Made by a program: the position numbers and the translations under genes. The notes under the pieces are model-generated. The model had not been told where the DNA came from and ran no database searches. It saw nothing but the letters and a program-made list of their open reading frames with translations. DNA of 64,000 bases, taken from positions 5,890,001 through 5,954,000 of the forward strand of contig NC_079516.1 of NCBI RefSeq assembly GCF_000801105.2. Reading direction: 5' to 3'. Source of the stretch: Raphanus sativus (taxonomy: Eukaryota; Streptophyta; Magnoliopsida; Brassicales; Brassicaceae). This document shows, in pieces, positions 31,489 through 44,470 of this stretch (the stretch's first letter is position 1; every line of letters begins with the position of its first letter).

Positions 31489-32455
31489 TACATGTTAGAT
31501 ATATAGTCTAAAAATGAGATTACATGATCCATACTTTCGATATATATAAAATTAACTACTAAAACATACTCCTAATCACTTTAAATTTTTAATACAATTT
31601 GTATTTATTTTAAATTTAGTATTAAAATTGTAAAATGTGTATTGTATAAATATTAACTTATCTCAAACATTATTGATTAAATAAATAAAATTATTAAGAA
31701 CAGAAATATATTTTAGTTGTTTTTTATTTGTATGAAAAATATCAAAATGATAATTGTTATGAAAGTAGTATTGTATCTTTCAAAACAATTGCATTGATTG
31801 GTCCCCAAATATCGACATAACGGACCAACAATTAAGGCCCTAAATCAGTTAATAAGGGGCCTATTTAGCTGACAGTTGCTAGCCTGACCTCTGGGCTTAC
31901 TCACGGAAAAAGAAAATCAGAAATAATGGGTTTATTGAATGGACCCAAAATTTTACTACTGCATGGCCTACGGCCCCTATGGGTATTAACTTATAAACAA
32001 ACACAACTCGGGTTAGCCGGATTATCGTCAATTCTTGTTGGATTTGGTTTTGTGTTGTTTACTATACTGTTTTAGTTTTTTTTTTTTGATCAACTATACT
32101 GTTTTAGTTTTAAGTTTGTGTAATGACGTTGGTTTGAATGGTGAAAGAATTCCAAAATTCCTCACACACTCTTTTATTAGATTTAATTTAACATTACGCA
32201 AAAGAATACTATGCTTGTATTTTGTTACACACATTTATTTACATGTAGAAATAATATTAAACAAATGCTGAAAATCACAAATAAATATATACAAGCCGTG
32301 TGCATAAGATTTTGAACTAAAAAGAAGAAAAAATGGTGTGAAACTGTGAATTGAGGTGAGACAGACGCGAAAGCTTAGAGATTGGTTGTTGACTTGGAGA
32401 CCGACGACCAAATAACACAAGAACACAATCACCTTTGGCTTTGATTGTCAAAAGA
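31489..32455. other. intergenic, AT-rich
   Basis: No gene seen. It contains a 14-bp T-tailed micro-insertion between 18-bp repeats (ACTATACTGTTTTAGTTT, 32061-32078 and 32093-32110). Confidence 0.5.
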
Positions 32456-32472
32456 CATTTGCTTTACATCTT

Positions 32473-33396
32473 TTTTTTTTCCGTCAAAGTTTTTAATATT
32501 AATTATCAAACGGACCAAGCCCAGTTACATGTTCCAAGCCCATACATCCAGGTCTAAGCAACATGAACCCAACAACAAACCACAACTAAACCAATCCCGG
32601 TTTACCCAAACCCGAAGAAACCAGGCCGACTTCAGCATGTCGAGACGTTGAGGAGATCGGACACGTGTATTGATCTTCATCGTCGGTGCACCACGCGTCT
32701 CTTCCGTCTCAACTCAACCGACACCAACCGGAGCCGTCACCGGAGCTTCTCCATCGCACATCTCGTTCCGTCGGAATTCAGAGGACCGGCAAGCCTCCGA
32801 CGAAACCAATCTTTTTCTTCAACGCTTCATCTTCTTACCCGAAGAGCTACATCGATCCAAACGAGAGCTTGTCCGACTGAACCTATCCAAACCCTAGAGC
32901 GTAAGAAATCGAGAACCAATGAAACCACCTACGAGCCAAAGAAGACCTCCACCACAATCCAAGGAACCGGATCCACTACAACCGGCAACGCAAGACTGAA
33001 GAAGTCTCTACCTTCCGGTGACAAGACCGACGACGATGGGGTTGACGAATCCACCATCTCCCGGAAATAAAAGCCGATGGCGACGAAGTTTTAGGAACCT
33101 CCGCCTCTCGGAGACAAAAAAAAGCAAACTAGCTAACGAGAAGCTTCACCACGCCAGTCTTCAACACAACCGCGCCTTGACTCCAGGGTTAGAACCGCCA
33201 GCGGAGACTTGTTCCAGAGCTCAGGCAAGGCGGAAGGAGGAGGAGACGTGAAAGAAGCTGAGACCCTACTTTTTTATGGTTACACAAGGGGCTCCGACGA
33301 CGGCACGGACGCTCACGCACCGGCCGCTCGCCGGACCCAATCTGAGATTCACTTTCTCTCTCTTTCTCACTTTCTCTCTCTTTTTCTTCTTCCCTC
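32473..33396 (-). mobile_element. non-coding retroposon, about 0.9 kb
   Basis: On minus the element ends in ATTAAAAACTTTGACGG plus a poly(A) run (the T run at 32471-32480). It is flanked by an exact 17-bp duplication CATTTGCTTTACATCTT (32456-32472 and 33397-33413). It shows no reverse transcriptase or other domain, is GC-richer than its surroundings, and starts with GA-rich sequence. Size, tail and duplication recall the Sadhu-type retroposons of Arabidopsis or a non-autonomous LINE derivative; I cannot choose between them. The plus-strand ORFs over it look like chance frames. Confidence 0.78.
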
Positions 33397-33413
33397 CATT
33401 TGCTTTACATCTT

Positions 33414-34567
33414 GACCTATGTATAACCTATAACTTTATTATATTCCACCATAACAATATAATAGTACTACTATCCATAATAGTATATATAAGCCGTCTT
33501 TTTGGGTTTTCGCTCACAAATTTAGCCTAGTAGGTAAACAAACAATTACTATTGTACCAAAACGAACTTAAAAATTATGTGATTATGTTATATGATATGA
33601 TCCACTATTTAAACATTAGAAAATGAATTTCTCTATGCTTTTATTACAAAGTTCAAACAAACAATTTTATACAATTATGTAAAATATATACATTTAACCG
33701 AAAAAATCGAAAGTTTTGTAATAATATGAAACTGTGGAAACAATTAAATTACAAAACCAAATTGGCTAATTAATTAGTAGAAGAAGAAGACTTTAGACCA
33801 CCTGTAAACACGAAAAAGTAAAATAATGGAAGTTTGCAGGCGAGGGAAGAAGCTATCGTGCGCACCATATTACAAATCCATCAACTGTAAAAAAAATTCC
33901 GCCGGGAAGAAAAGTCTTTGTCCTCTTAAGCGTAAGGCTTTACAAACAAGAAGATAGCAAACATCCTCCAAGAGCTTCTTCTTCTTCTCCTCTCGTCTCT
34001 TTTGTCTTCTGTGATATTGTTTTTGAAAAAAAGGTAAATGCTTTCTTTCTTCTGAGCAACTCTAGTGAATTTCCCTTTCTGGGTATTTATTTACTTTTAT
34101 GGTCGTGATCGTATTATTTCTCCCTAAGGTTAAATTTGTAAACAGGGGTTTATTTTTCAGTTTGAAATCCATTTCACGGGTTACAGATCGTTGACCTTAG
34201 GTTCACCAAATGTCTGGGGGGTTTTATGATGAAACTCTGTTCATGGAGAAGAAATGATTGTGCTTTTTTTTTTTTTTTTTTATTATCTGTTTTTGTGAAA
34301 AATCTGTTTCCGTTTGATTTTCCGATAAGTCTGTCTTATGTTGCTGTTTAAACCATACTAAACTGTCTGAAAATCTTTTCTCTGAGACTGTGTCTGAACA
34401 TTTATATATTCCTTTGAAATATTTTTAGTATGTAAAAAAAAAAAGACGAACTTTTTTTTTTGTTTTTCGTTTACCGATTCTACCTCAGATCTTGTTTTGT
34501 CTGTAAAACCATTACTGACGTGTTGTGTTATAACAGTTCTTGTAAGTTTGGGTAAGAGAAAAGCGTA
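33414..34567 (+). promoter_or_regulatory. 5' region of the CARK1-like gene
   Basis: AT-rich promoter, then a probable leader exon (about 33950-34033) rich in TTCTTC, and a 5' UTR intron with donor AAG|GTAAATG (34034) and acceptor ATAACAG (ends 34536). The coding ATG follows 32 bases later. The transcription start is inferred. Confidence 0.5.
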
Positions 34568-35033
34568 ATGAGCTGCTTTGGCTGTTTTGGTGGTGGTGAG
34601 GATTTTCGTAGAGTTTCTGAAACCGGACCAAAGCCAGTGTTTAACAGAGATGGTATCTTAGCTTTTACCCATTTAGTTCTCTTAGTGTCCATCCTTTTAG
34701 CTACCGGCTAAGTTTATGAACCTTTTTTTAAACTGTTTGTTTCTAAGGTCTCAATGGTCACCATCAAAAGACAGATCCACCCAAGAACTCACCAGTCGTT
34801 CAGATGCAGCCTATCTCTGTGCCTGCCATTCCAGCTGATGAACTGAAAGATCTAACCGATAACTATGGTTCAAAGTCCTTGATTGGTGAAGGCTCTTATG
34901 GAAGAGTGTTTTACGGTGTTCTTAAAAACGGAAAGGCAGCTGCTATTAAGAAACTTGATTCCAGTAAACAACCTGATCAAGAGTTTCTCGCCCAGGTATA
35001 TATGCTATTAAGTGATGAAACATTGCAGTATTA

Positions 35034-35291
35034 CTCCCTCCGTTTCATAGTTACATATTCTAGAGATTTTTTTTTGTTTCAAAACAATCTATTTTTTCAT
35101 TTTTTACATTTTCAATGTATGTTTTATTTACTAATTTCAAACTTTCAAAAACTTAATTACATTTATTGGATTTTTATTGGCTTAAAATTATAGGAAAAAA
35201 ATAATCAAAAAAAATTATGCATATATAAATGAGATTTAATATGTTTTATTAATATGTGTGAAAAATCTAGGATATGTAAAAATGGAGGGAG
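35034..35291. mobile_element. Stowaway MITE in intron 2 of the kinase gene
   Basis: 258 bp with CTCCCTCCGTTTCATA at the left end and its inverted match ATGGAGGGAG at the right, flanked by TA dinucleotides. It makes up most of intron 2 and leaves both splice borders intact. Confidence 0.85.
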
Positions 35292-35404
35292 TATCACTTT
35301 GTTACTGACATTAAAACGGTCTTTAAACAGGTATCAATGGTTTCGAGATTGAGACAAGACAATGTTGTTGCGCTTCTGGGATATTGTGTTGATGGCCCGC
35401 TCCG

Positions 35405-35409
35405 TGTTC
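35405..35409 (+). repeat. LTR element target duplication, left
   Basis: TGTTC, repeated at 39042-39046. Confidence 0.85.
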
Positions 35410-36189
35410 TGTTGGAACTATTTTTTTAGCAATGTATTCATATGCTAAAAATAGAGTTAGTGTGAATGAGAAATGGAGGTCTAATGTGTGTGATTTGAGA
35501 AACTTGTATAAAGTTACAAATATATACATTAGATATTTGGATTTGGGTTTTGATTTGTTAGTTGGACTTCATGTTCATTAACTTAATCTTATAAACCAAA
35601 TATATGTGATCTTTTATATTGATAAAATATAAAAAAGAAATCCATTTAAAGTATATTATTTTGTTTGAATGAGTCAAATAATAATAATTATACTCTTTAT
35701 TTTCTTGGTCAAAATGTGAAATGAATTCACATAATAATGACAAGAAATAAAGTCTCCATTAGTGCACCATGGATGTTTCATTTTTATGTTGAAAATGAAA
35801 CTTGTGCTTCTCATTATTTTTCTATATAAATGGCTTGTTAGCATGATAGAAAGTAAGACACATCAAATACCAAAAGAAAAACCACAATCTCCTATATTGA
35901 ATAGTCATGTTAGTATTTTTTATTTCTTGTGTCTGAGAGTACAACACAAAACCAGTTTCGCCAGGCTTCTGATAGAGTGACGCAAATTCAGAAGATTGTT
36001 TGCAGTTGTATCCTGGGACTCATTACGTTATCGAACCGTCGCACTACGGGACGTATTTTGAGTTAAGGAAAGAGATAATATCTCGCCTCTGCAGTTGTAT
36101 CATCATTTTCTTACTCTTTGGTATAGTATTATCATTTTTATTATTTACAATATTCAGTAATCCGTAGTTTATAAAATACGGTTCTATCA
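35410..36189 (+). repeat. 5' LTR of the element in the kinase gene
   Basis: Begins TGTTGGAACTATTTTTTTAG and ends GGTTCTATCA; 780 bp. Confidence 0.93.
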
Positions 36190-38261
36190 GTCTTAACTCA
36201 AAATATCCGTTTATTGCTTTGCACTAACCGGACTGATTATTGTAAAAAGTGTTTTTTTTTTGTAAGAACAAGTTGATTGATCTTTGGGAATAAGACTATT
36301 TCAAAATAATCTTTCTAGTAAATTTTTTGTTTGTATTATTATACTAACAAAACTGATTATTTTGTGAAGTGTTTTGTCATGAAAACAGGAATTGGAGATT
36401 TCATGGTGATAAAGAATCTGTTCATTCCATCAGATTATTTTTTGTTGATGATTTCTATGGAGATTAAAATCATTAATTGATGGATCCAGTGGTTACAATC
36501 ATTTTTTTAATATTAGTCAAAAATGTGACTAGAATAAAACGTTTTTAGTCATAGTGCATGTTAATGCTTTGACTTGGTTAAAGACAAATTTATTTGATTT
36601 AATTATCAAGAATGCCTAACGTTTTCTGTTTCATTGTGACAGATTTTCTCTTTATGGTGTAACTTAATTTAATTATTAAGCACATGGATGACCATGAGAA
36701 AACAAAAAAGAGTCAAGTTTAAAAAAATATGGTGAAAACATATTTATGAACAACATTTTTGATCTTTTGAGATCAAATTGTATAGATGGAAATAGATTTT
36801 GTGAGTCGATGCCCCAAATAAAATTTGGGAGAGGTCTGCCACATATAAATCATTTGCCATAAGAAATAAAATGTTTGTTTATATTGATCAAAACATTTGT
36901 TTTTCGTGAATGCTTTAATGCACATTTTAAAAAGGTTGACCATGCAAAACCAATGTGAATTTTCAAACCAATATGACTGAAACTGACATTTGTATTGTAG
37001 TTTCTAAAGTCAATATGTTTGAGAATAACCATAGGAAATGGTGGTCTTGATGGTAGAAACAATATCATATAATGATATGTATATTTGCTAAAAGCAAAAT
37101 ATGTTTTGGAAAAATTCAAAGCATATACAAGTTAGATTTATAAATCAACTTGAGAAAACTATGAAAATAGTTGTATCTAAAATGTGAATTTCTAAGAATG
37201 AAATACATTTTCAAAATTGTTTTTATTATTCATTTAAATCTAAAGGAGTTGTAGATTAACCTTCTAAGCTCTTAAGAGATGTTAAATGTAAATATGCATG
37301 ATTTTGAGCTATCTCAAGAAATGTGGGGGAAGCTTTGCTTACCATATAAAGTCGTTGGCAAGAGGCCAAATGAACTTTGTGATAGTTATCAAAATATGAT
37401 TAAAAAAAACTAGTGTTATGCACTGAGTTTTATGTATAATGGTTGATTGTATCTTGGAAAAAAAAAGATGACAAAAATCATTACACAATTGATCTCGACT
37501 AATCTCAAGAGATTATGTTCACTGTGATGACAACCTAGGATCCTGTTATTAAAGGTGTGTCATGAGATTAAATTGTAATATCATCAAGAGGAATGGGTTT
37601 AGCCTATGAACTAAGATGAGGTTTGGCGGTAACTCTACTTATCAGATTGGAGATCCCAAGAAATAGGTTCAAGGAGACAACTAAGTCAAACTAAATCTGC
37701 CCAAAGCACTGTAAGACTTCGGTCTATACCCAGTTCCTAGGATGATTAAACAGTGCTACATGTAAGGAATAGAGGATAAGCATTTGCTTTTAATGATTTG
37801 TGCCAATTGTTTTGAGATATGAATGGAGTAGTACATGATACTCCTCTAAACAAAACTAATGGCAAATCACCTTGTGGGTGTGAAATGGGGCCGTTTCTAG
37901 GAGAATAAAATGGCTATATTCTCTAAAGTTCACTCATGATTACCAGGAATGTTCACGGCCAAAATGAACACAATAGAGAAATTGGTTTTGTGAGAGAATG
38001 AAACTGTGTTTTGGCTATTGTCTAGGTTTACACCAAAGCCCGGGAGGTTCAAGACATCATGGCCACCTCCTGGCCGAGTAAATCCGATAGCTATTAACAA
38101 TGACTGGTTCAAGGCTGAAAAATTGCTACCAACTCATCATGCAGTGAATTTCTCGTTTGTACTCTCAAAAGTCCTTAGTTGAGTCTTGTCGAGTCTTGTC
38201 TAGGAAGTCAAGTCTGTCAAATCGTCTAGTGTTTAGAAGCATTTCTATTCATGTGGGGGAT

Positions 38262-39041
38262 TGTTGGAACTATTTTTTTAGCAATGTATTCATATGCTAA
38301 AAATAGAGTTAGTGTGAATGAGAAATGGAGGTCTAATGTGTGTGATTTGAGAAACTTGTATAAAGTTACAAATATATACATTAGATATTTGGATTTGGGT
38401 TTTGATTTGTTAGTTGGACTTCATGTTCATTAACTTAATCTTATAAACCAAATATATGTGATCTTTTATATTGATAAAATATAAAAAAGAAATCCATTTA
38501 AAGTATATTATTTTGTTTGAATGAGTCAAATAATAATAATTATACTCTTTATTTTCTTGGTCAAAATGTGAAATGAATTCACATAATAATGACAAGAAAT
38601 AAAGTCTCCATTAGTGCACCATGGATGTTTCATTTTTATGTTGAAAATGAAACTTGTGCTTCTCATTATTTTTCTATATAAATGGCTTGTTAGCATGATA
38701 GAAAGTAAGACACATCAAATACCAAAAGAAAAACCACAATCTCCTATATTGAATAGTCATGTTAGTATTTTTTATTTCTTGTGTCTGAGAGTACAACACA
38801 AAACCAGTTTCGCCAGGCTTCTGATAGAGTGACGCAAATTCAGAAGATTGTTTGCAGTTGTATCCTGGGACTCATTACGTTATCGAACCGTCGCACTACG
38901 GGACGTATTTTGAGTTAAGGAAAGAGATAATATCTCGCCTCTGCAGTTGTATCATCATTTTCTTACTCTTTGGTATAGTATTATCATTTTTATTATTTAC
39001 AATATTCAGTAATCCGTAGTTTATAAAATATGGTTCTATCA
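38262..39041 (+). repeat. 3' LTR of the element in the kinase gene
   Basis: The same 780 bp as 35410-36189 apart from one base noticed. It follows the polypurine tract directly. Confidence 0.93.
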
Positions 39042-40203
39042 TGTTCTTGCTTATGAATTTGCCTCTAATGGATCTCTTCATGATATTCTTCACGGTAAAA
39101 GTTACTAATGTAAAAAAAAAAACAATTTGAGTTTAAAGGTTATGAAGTGACTTTTGTTGGTTGGTGTGACAGGTAGAAAAGGTGTGAAAGGAGCACAGCC
39201 AGGTCCTGTTCTGTCGTGGAACCAGAGAGTTAAAATCGCTGTTGGTGCGGCTAGAGGGCTGGAGTACTTGCACGAGAAGGCAAACCCTCATGTTATCCAC
39301 AGAGACATCAAATCCAGCAATGTGCTTCTGTTTGAGGATGATGTTGCTAAGATTGCTGATTTTGATCTGTCTAACCAAGCCCCTGACATGGCTGCTCGCC
39401 TTCACTCGACTCGTGTCCTGGGAACCTTTGGCTATCATGCTCCAGAGTAAGCACTTTGCTCTTGCTTCCTCTTATCTTCTAATTGACCAAACTTGAGTCT
39501 TCCTTATTGAATTATGCATTACAGGTATGCAATGACAGGAACATTGAGCACAAAGAGTGATGTCTATAGTTTTGGTGTTGTTCTGCTAGAGCTCCTCACA
39601 GGTCGTAAACCAGTTGATCATACCTTACCACGAGGACAGCAGAGTCTCGTCACATGGGTAATGCTTAATTCCTTTTTTGTTTTACTCATATTGGTTAGAG
39701 AATGTTGTAGTAAGACCAAAAAAAAAAAAGAGGAATGTGTCTACAGCCAATCATTATTATATGAAAAACGTGTTTGTGTGGTCTCAGGCAACCCCTAAAC
39801 TGAGTGAAGACAAGGTGGAGCAGTGCGTTGATGCAAGACTAAACGGAGAATATCCTCCCAAAGCTGTTGCCAAGGTAAGTTCTCCCCCCATAACCTTTTA
39901 ATAGACAAGGTTGACGTTAGGACATGACTTAGAAACTGCTTCTCTATCATGGTAATACAAGTCCCTTCTTCTGACAATAGAACCTTAAGTACTGATGTGT
40001 GGTTTTTTTTTTACGAGTCTGATTATGGTTTTGTCTATCTTGTGACTCGTTATGGATCTCAGCTGGCTGCAGTAGCTGCGCTATGTGTGCAATTCGAGGC
40101 AGACTTCAGGCCAAACATGAGCATAGTGGTGAAGGCTCTTCAGCCTCTGCTCAATCCTCCTCGCTCTGCTCCTCAAACTCCTCACAGGAACAACCCCTAT
40201 TGA

Positions 40204-40972
40204 TGATTGATATCCTCCAATCACAGTTCCATCATCCACTATTACATTTGTTTTTGCTTGAATCCAATTTGTGTAAATTCATGAAAGTATGGCTTTTTAA
40301 CTCCTATATCATCATTTATCTAAAATTTTCTATATAAATATTTATTTTTAGCAAAACTATTAAAATATATAAATAACTCATATATCAACTATTGAATATA
40401 TATATATATTACTATAAAGTATTTATTTTGTAAATATTTATACATGTGTTATGAATATGGGAAATCATCTGGTTAGAACAATAAATAAAGAAAAATTTAT
40501 CTAATTATTTTTTAAATTTCTAATTATATAGAAAACTAAAACTTTCAATTGTTGTATTTAAATTATTTTTAAATAAAAACTGGATCTATATATAATACTA
40601 AATAACTGAAAATTAAAATTTAGATTACGGAAACATAAAATTAGTTATTATTATTATGGTTAAGTTTTTTTTTTAAATTGAAAAAATAATATGAAAATAA
40701 ATGAAATTGGAAATATAATGCTAATTCTGAAAGAAAAATAAATTCTACTTTTTGTAAAAAAAACTTTCTGAAATATGGTTTAAATCTCCAAGCCTAAAAA
40801 TCTGAAATTCAAATAGATCCAAATTAAAATATATAAGATTATATGTTTAATTTATTTAATAATACAAGATTATGTATTTAGCTTTTCTCCTAGTATAATT
40901 AAATGTTTATTTATGCTTATATGTGAACTGTTTTTTACAAAAATGAATACCATATATATATATATATATACA
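40204..40972. other. kinase 3' flank, AT-rich
   Basis: The kinase 3' UTR, then very AT-rich DNA with (TA)n runs near 40395 and 40953-40970. No gene recognised. Confidence 0.5.
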
Positions 40973-43045
40973 TCTATATATACCAGGTTTGCTTACGGAC
41001 TATATAATACAATCTTGTTTTAATCATGTTTAAAATAATTTGAAGTTTTGTAGTGTTATAATATTTTTTTTTTAAATTAAAATATGAGAATATAAAATAA
41101 TTTAGATGTTCGTGTCCAAATATATTCATTGATTAATAATGAACATTAAAGATATTGCTATCTCTATAATATTATTTGAGAAGTCAGTTTCCTATGTGTC
41201 ACGCTCACGTTACTTCTCACGATGGTTGATTACACTGATACCCTTAATAAATTAAAATATTATATTTAAATACTGTTATTGAATTTTTATTTAGTTTTCT
41301 TTTTAAAATTTTCCAAATAACATATATTATAAAAAGGAAAAATTTATAAAGTTTAAGAAACAAATTTTAAAACGAAAATATATGTATATAATATGATTTC
41401 ATTGAAAAGGAAAGTTCACAAAACAGAAAATTTCCATTTAGAAATATTTTTAAATAACATAAAATACACTTTTGAAGTAATAAAATATTTCTTTATATCT
41501 ATATTTTCTTAGATGAAAAATATATATTCTTTTAAAACATAATTTTAAACAATACAGAATTTATAATTTTCAAAGTAATTGAAATATTTTTTATATATCT
41601 AACTATTTTCTTACATGATTACATAAAATAATTAACTAACATAAACGGATATATGTTTGATTGACTAAGAATAGTTTATAATTAATTAGTATTATTTAAA
41701 TGTTTTATTTATTTTTAATATATTTATTTGACTATAATATCTTTAAATTACAGAAAAATTGTTTTTATAAATCATATTTGTTTATATAATATGATTTCTA
41801 AAATATAGTCACACAATTTTTTTAAACTGCATATTGTTAAGAGATATTAAAAAAAAATTAAGAATAAACATCTATTGACCAAATAATTACAAAACATTTT
41901 AAAATAACATAACACTATTTATTTTAACTAGGTAGATATATTATATTTAATCATTATTAATTTTTTTTAATATTAAATTTGCTTTTAAATTTTATGTTTT
42001 TATGTTTGTGGAACTTAATATAACCATAATCAAAATACCAAAGAGAATCTAAATTTTCATTTTTAAGATTATTTAAATTAAATTTCAGTTTATCATTTAA
42101 TAAATCTAAAGCATAAAATTATTTATAATTTATAAAATATTTTAATTATTTGAAAGATTAATATGTGTTGATAAGCTTCCAAAATGTATTAGTTACTTAT
42201 ATATGTAACTTTTTACTGCTCTTCACTTCTTCTTCTAAAAGTTTTTTTTTTAAATCAGTGATAAATATTATGAAAATACATGCACATTTAAACGATAAAT
42301 AAAATTAATTTGATTTCACTTAATTATAATAAAAATAGTTATAGTTCGGTATGAATTTGAAAGAATATATGTAATTAAATATACTCACAACACGAGTGAC
42401 TCGACTAATCCAATTTATGTCTAAAATCATATTATTAACTACAATAAGAATATATAATTTTATAATAATAATAATTTATTTTTGTAAATGTAAATTATAT
42501 GATGCTCAAAACATATTTACAGATGAAAATAAATATTAACCAACTGCTACAATTTAGTGCTTTTGTAAAATAAATTATTTATGCATGATATTGTAGAGTA
42601 TTATCATTATATTAATTTATTTAATTTTGAATCAGGTACTTTAGTTTGTTTTTATTTCATTCTAAGCAATATAAATCTTAATTATACATAATCTTCCTCG
42701 GATATATTTACATATCTAAGACAACAACCAACATAAATGAAAATAAAAAATTAATCATAATGTTAATATATTTAAAATAAAAAATATTATAGTTGAATTC
42801 AGATTGAAAGATGTAACCCAATATACTTAAATGATAACTAAATTGACTATAAAAATAACAAAACCGACAAGATATAATATATCTAAAATAATATGTCTAA
42901 TTAAAGTAATATAGTATTATTAATAAAAATTATGCATGCAAATTATAAATTAATTTTAAATTAAAATTAAATAGCAATTAGTTATTACAGTAAATTTACT
43001 TTATAAATATTCATATCCGTGCATGAACACAGGAAAATCACCTAG
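40973..43045 (+). mobile_element. probable non-autonomous Helitron
   Basis: The left end is TCTATATATACCAGGTTTGC after an A. The right end has a weak hairpin (CCGTGCATGAACACAGG) followed by AAAATCACCTAG and a T. The interior is extremely AT-rich with no coding capacity. The right end is better supported than the left, which lies beside a (TA)n run. Confidence 0.6.
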
Positions 43046-43608
43046 TATATTGTTATGGAATCCTCGCTTATTGTAGCAACTATAGATTTGTTCGAATCAG
43101 GTCAGTAAGGGCCAAATATATGATCAATGATTTATTTAAGGTTGGTGACATTTAAATATGTTGTTTAAATCTTTTTTGAGCTAGATTTTAGAATATTTAT
43201 TTATTAATACTAATTAATATAGCAATGGTATTTCATCGTAAATAATTGAAAAAAACTGAAGGAAGAATCCTAATATAGATTATGTTTTAATAGTATAGAT
43301 GTGTATGTTTATATGCATAAATATTATTAATTTTGTATTCATCACTATTTGAAACTCATTTGACATAAAAAAACAAGTATTGATAGCTGATATAAAAAAG
43401 AACCAACTTTAGGAAATGTATAATGTGTGATAAATAAGATCATAAAAGGACCAGTGATTTATTCATCAACCAAATATTGTGACATGTTTTAAGATTAGCA
43501 AATTTTTCAATATATGTTACTTAACTTGTATGATTCTATAAATATAATAATATATATTATTAGAATATATGAAATACTTAAGAATTAGCACATAGCTAAT
43601 CCTTAATC
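43046..43608. other. intergenic downstream of the ECA1-like gene
   Basis: AT-rich; nothing recognised. Confidence 0.45.
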
Positions 43609-44007
43609 CTACAATGTTATTGGAGGACCAGCAGTTCGAGAGCATTGCTCCTTTACCATAGGAGGGAAAAACGGGTTGAATGGAAGATGGTGTGTGCAGT
43701 TGGCTTCAGCATCTAAAAAAGCTTTACAACAAGCGGGACCTATACTACCAAATTTTCCGGTGGTAATAGATTGTCTGATCTCTGCAAAGCATCCAGGCAT
43801 ATCCATAAATGTTGACCAACATTTGCTCATATCAGGAATTCCTGGCATACCACCGGGAGTTGGTTGAAATGGAAGCGGAAACGGAAATCCTGGTGTGTCA
43901 GGACTTGGTTGAAATGGAAGCGGAAATGGAAACTGCGGTAACTGAGCATTAACGGAGGATGCAATGCATATACTCACTAGAATAAAGTACACATTCTTAA
44001 TGGACAT
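43609..44007 (-). CDS. ECA1/EC1-type prolamin-like secreted peptide
   Basis: A single exon of 132 codons. It opens with a signal peptide (about residues 1-21, YFILVSICIASSVNA). A proline- and phenylalanine-rich stretch with a near-exact internal duplication (FPFPLPFQPSP and FPFPLPFQPTP) follows. The C-terminal half has the six-cysteine prolamin-like pattern (SKCWSTFMDMPGCFAEI, GPACCKAFLDAEANC, KEQCSR). Family members include EC1, which the egg cell secretes to activate sperm at fertilisation, and other gametophyte proteins. The proline-rich insert is unlike classical EC1, so this is probably another ECA1-family member. A divergent or AT-rich promoter lies to the right. No defect visible. Confidence 0.83.
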   Translation of the reverse strand: MSIKNVYFILVSICIASSVNAQLPQFPFPLPFQPSPDTPGFPFPLPFQPTPGGMPGIPDMSKCWSTFMDMPGCFAEIRQSITTGKFGSIGPACCKAFLDAEANCTHHLPFNPFFPPMVKEQCSRTAGPPITL

Positions 44008-44470
44008 GATGAATATACTTGTGTTTTTTCAAATATGACAAAGAAACGGATTAGATATCCTAGATATGATTTGTTGTAAGTTGATTCTTGCTCGATGAAA
44101 TTAAGTAACGAAATATGATGAAATTTATAAGAAAATGGTGTAGGGCTTCTAATTAATTATTGGAAACATAACTGTCAAATATTGAGTTTTATGATAAATA
44201 TTTCATTTTCCACTTTTGTATTGGTCAATAATATTATTTTCTTATAAAAAGTAACATTATGATTCATGCTTTTGCAGGAATTTTATGAAAATATTTAATA
44301 ATTACTTTAATATGTAGGATATTTATCATAAACTCTTTATTTTTAACTTCTCCATAATATCTATGACAGTTATGTGATCTCCAAAAGATATTGAAGCTAA
44401 CTCTATGTTCCAAGTGTGTTGCATTTTTAAATAGTCATTGTATATAACTAAATTAATATATCAAGATACA
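44008..44470. other. 5' flank of the ECA1-like gene
   Basis: AT-rich upstream region. No specific motif that I can support. Confidence 0.4.

Larger units (their letters stand above)
35410..39041 (+). mobile_element. young non-autonomous LTR retrotransposon (LARD-like)
   Basis: Two 780-bp LTRs (TG...CA) flank 2072 bp of internal DNA, within a TGTTC target duplication. The LTRs appear identical by eye except for one base near their right end (C at 36179, T at 39031). A polypurine tract (GTGGGGGA, 38253-38260) precedes the 3' LTR. The internal part has no gag or pol frame longer than about 90 codons, and I see no standard initiator-Met primer site after the 5' LTR. It must have been moved by enzymes of another element. 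Confidence 0.93.
34568..40203 (+). pseudogene. CARK1: Pti1/CARK1-type protein kinase gene, exon 3 interrupted by an LTR element
   Basis: Exons: 34568-34652, 34748-34995, 35331-35409 continued at 39047-39094, 39173-39446, 39525-39657, 39788-39874 and 40063-40203. The N-terminus is cysteine-rich ([10 protein letters not shown]), possibly for acylation. Kinase motifs: glycine loop [18 protein letters not shown] lysine, HRDIKSSNV catalytic loop, DFDLSNQ in place of DFG (normal in the Pti1 family), APEYAMTG and [16 protein letters not shown]. Relatives act in defence and abscisic-acid signalling; position fits At3g17410. A 3.6-kb LTR element lies in exon 3 after PLRVL. Reading through meets a stop within eight codons, ahead of the catalytic loop. 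No other damage is seen, so the break is recent. The allele is probably null unless the element is spliced out. Confidence 0.9.

Noticed and set aside
32648..33070. 140-codon plus-strand ORF
   Set aside because: It lies antisense within a non-coding retroposon, has a biased Arg/Thr composition and matches no family.
36850..37119. Short ORFs inside the LTR element as gag or pol remnants
   Set aside because: No retroviral motif could be seen in any of them.
39343..39375. DFD instead of DFG as evidence of a dead kinase
   Set aside because: The Pti1 family normally has this change; the gene is broken by the insertion, not by this residue.
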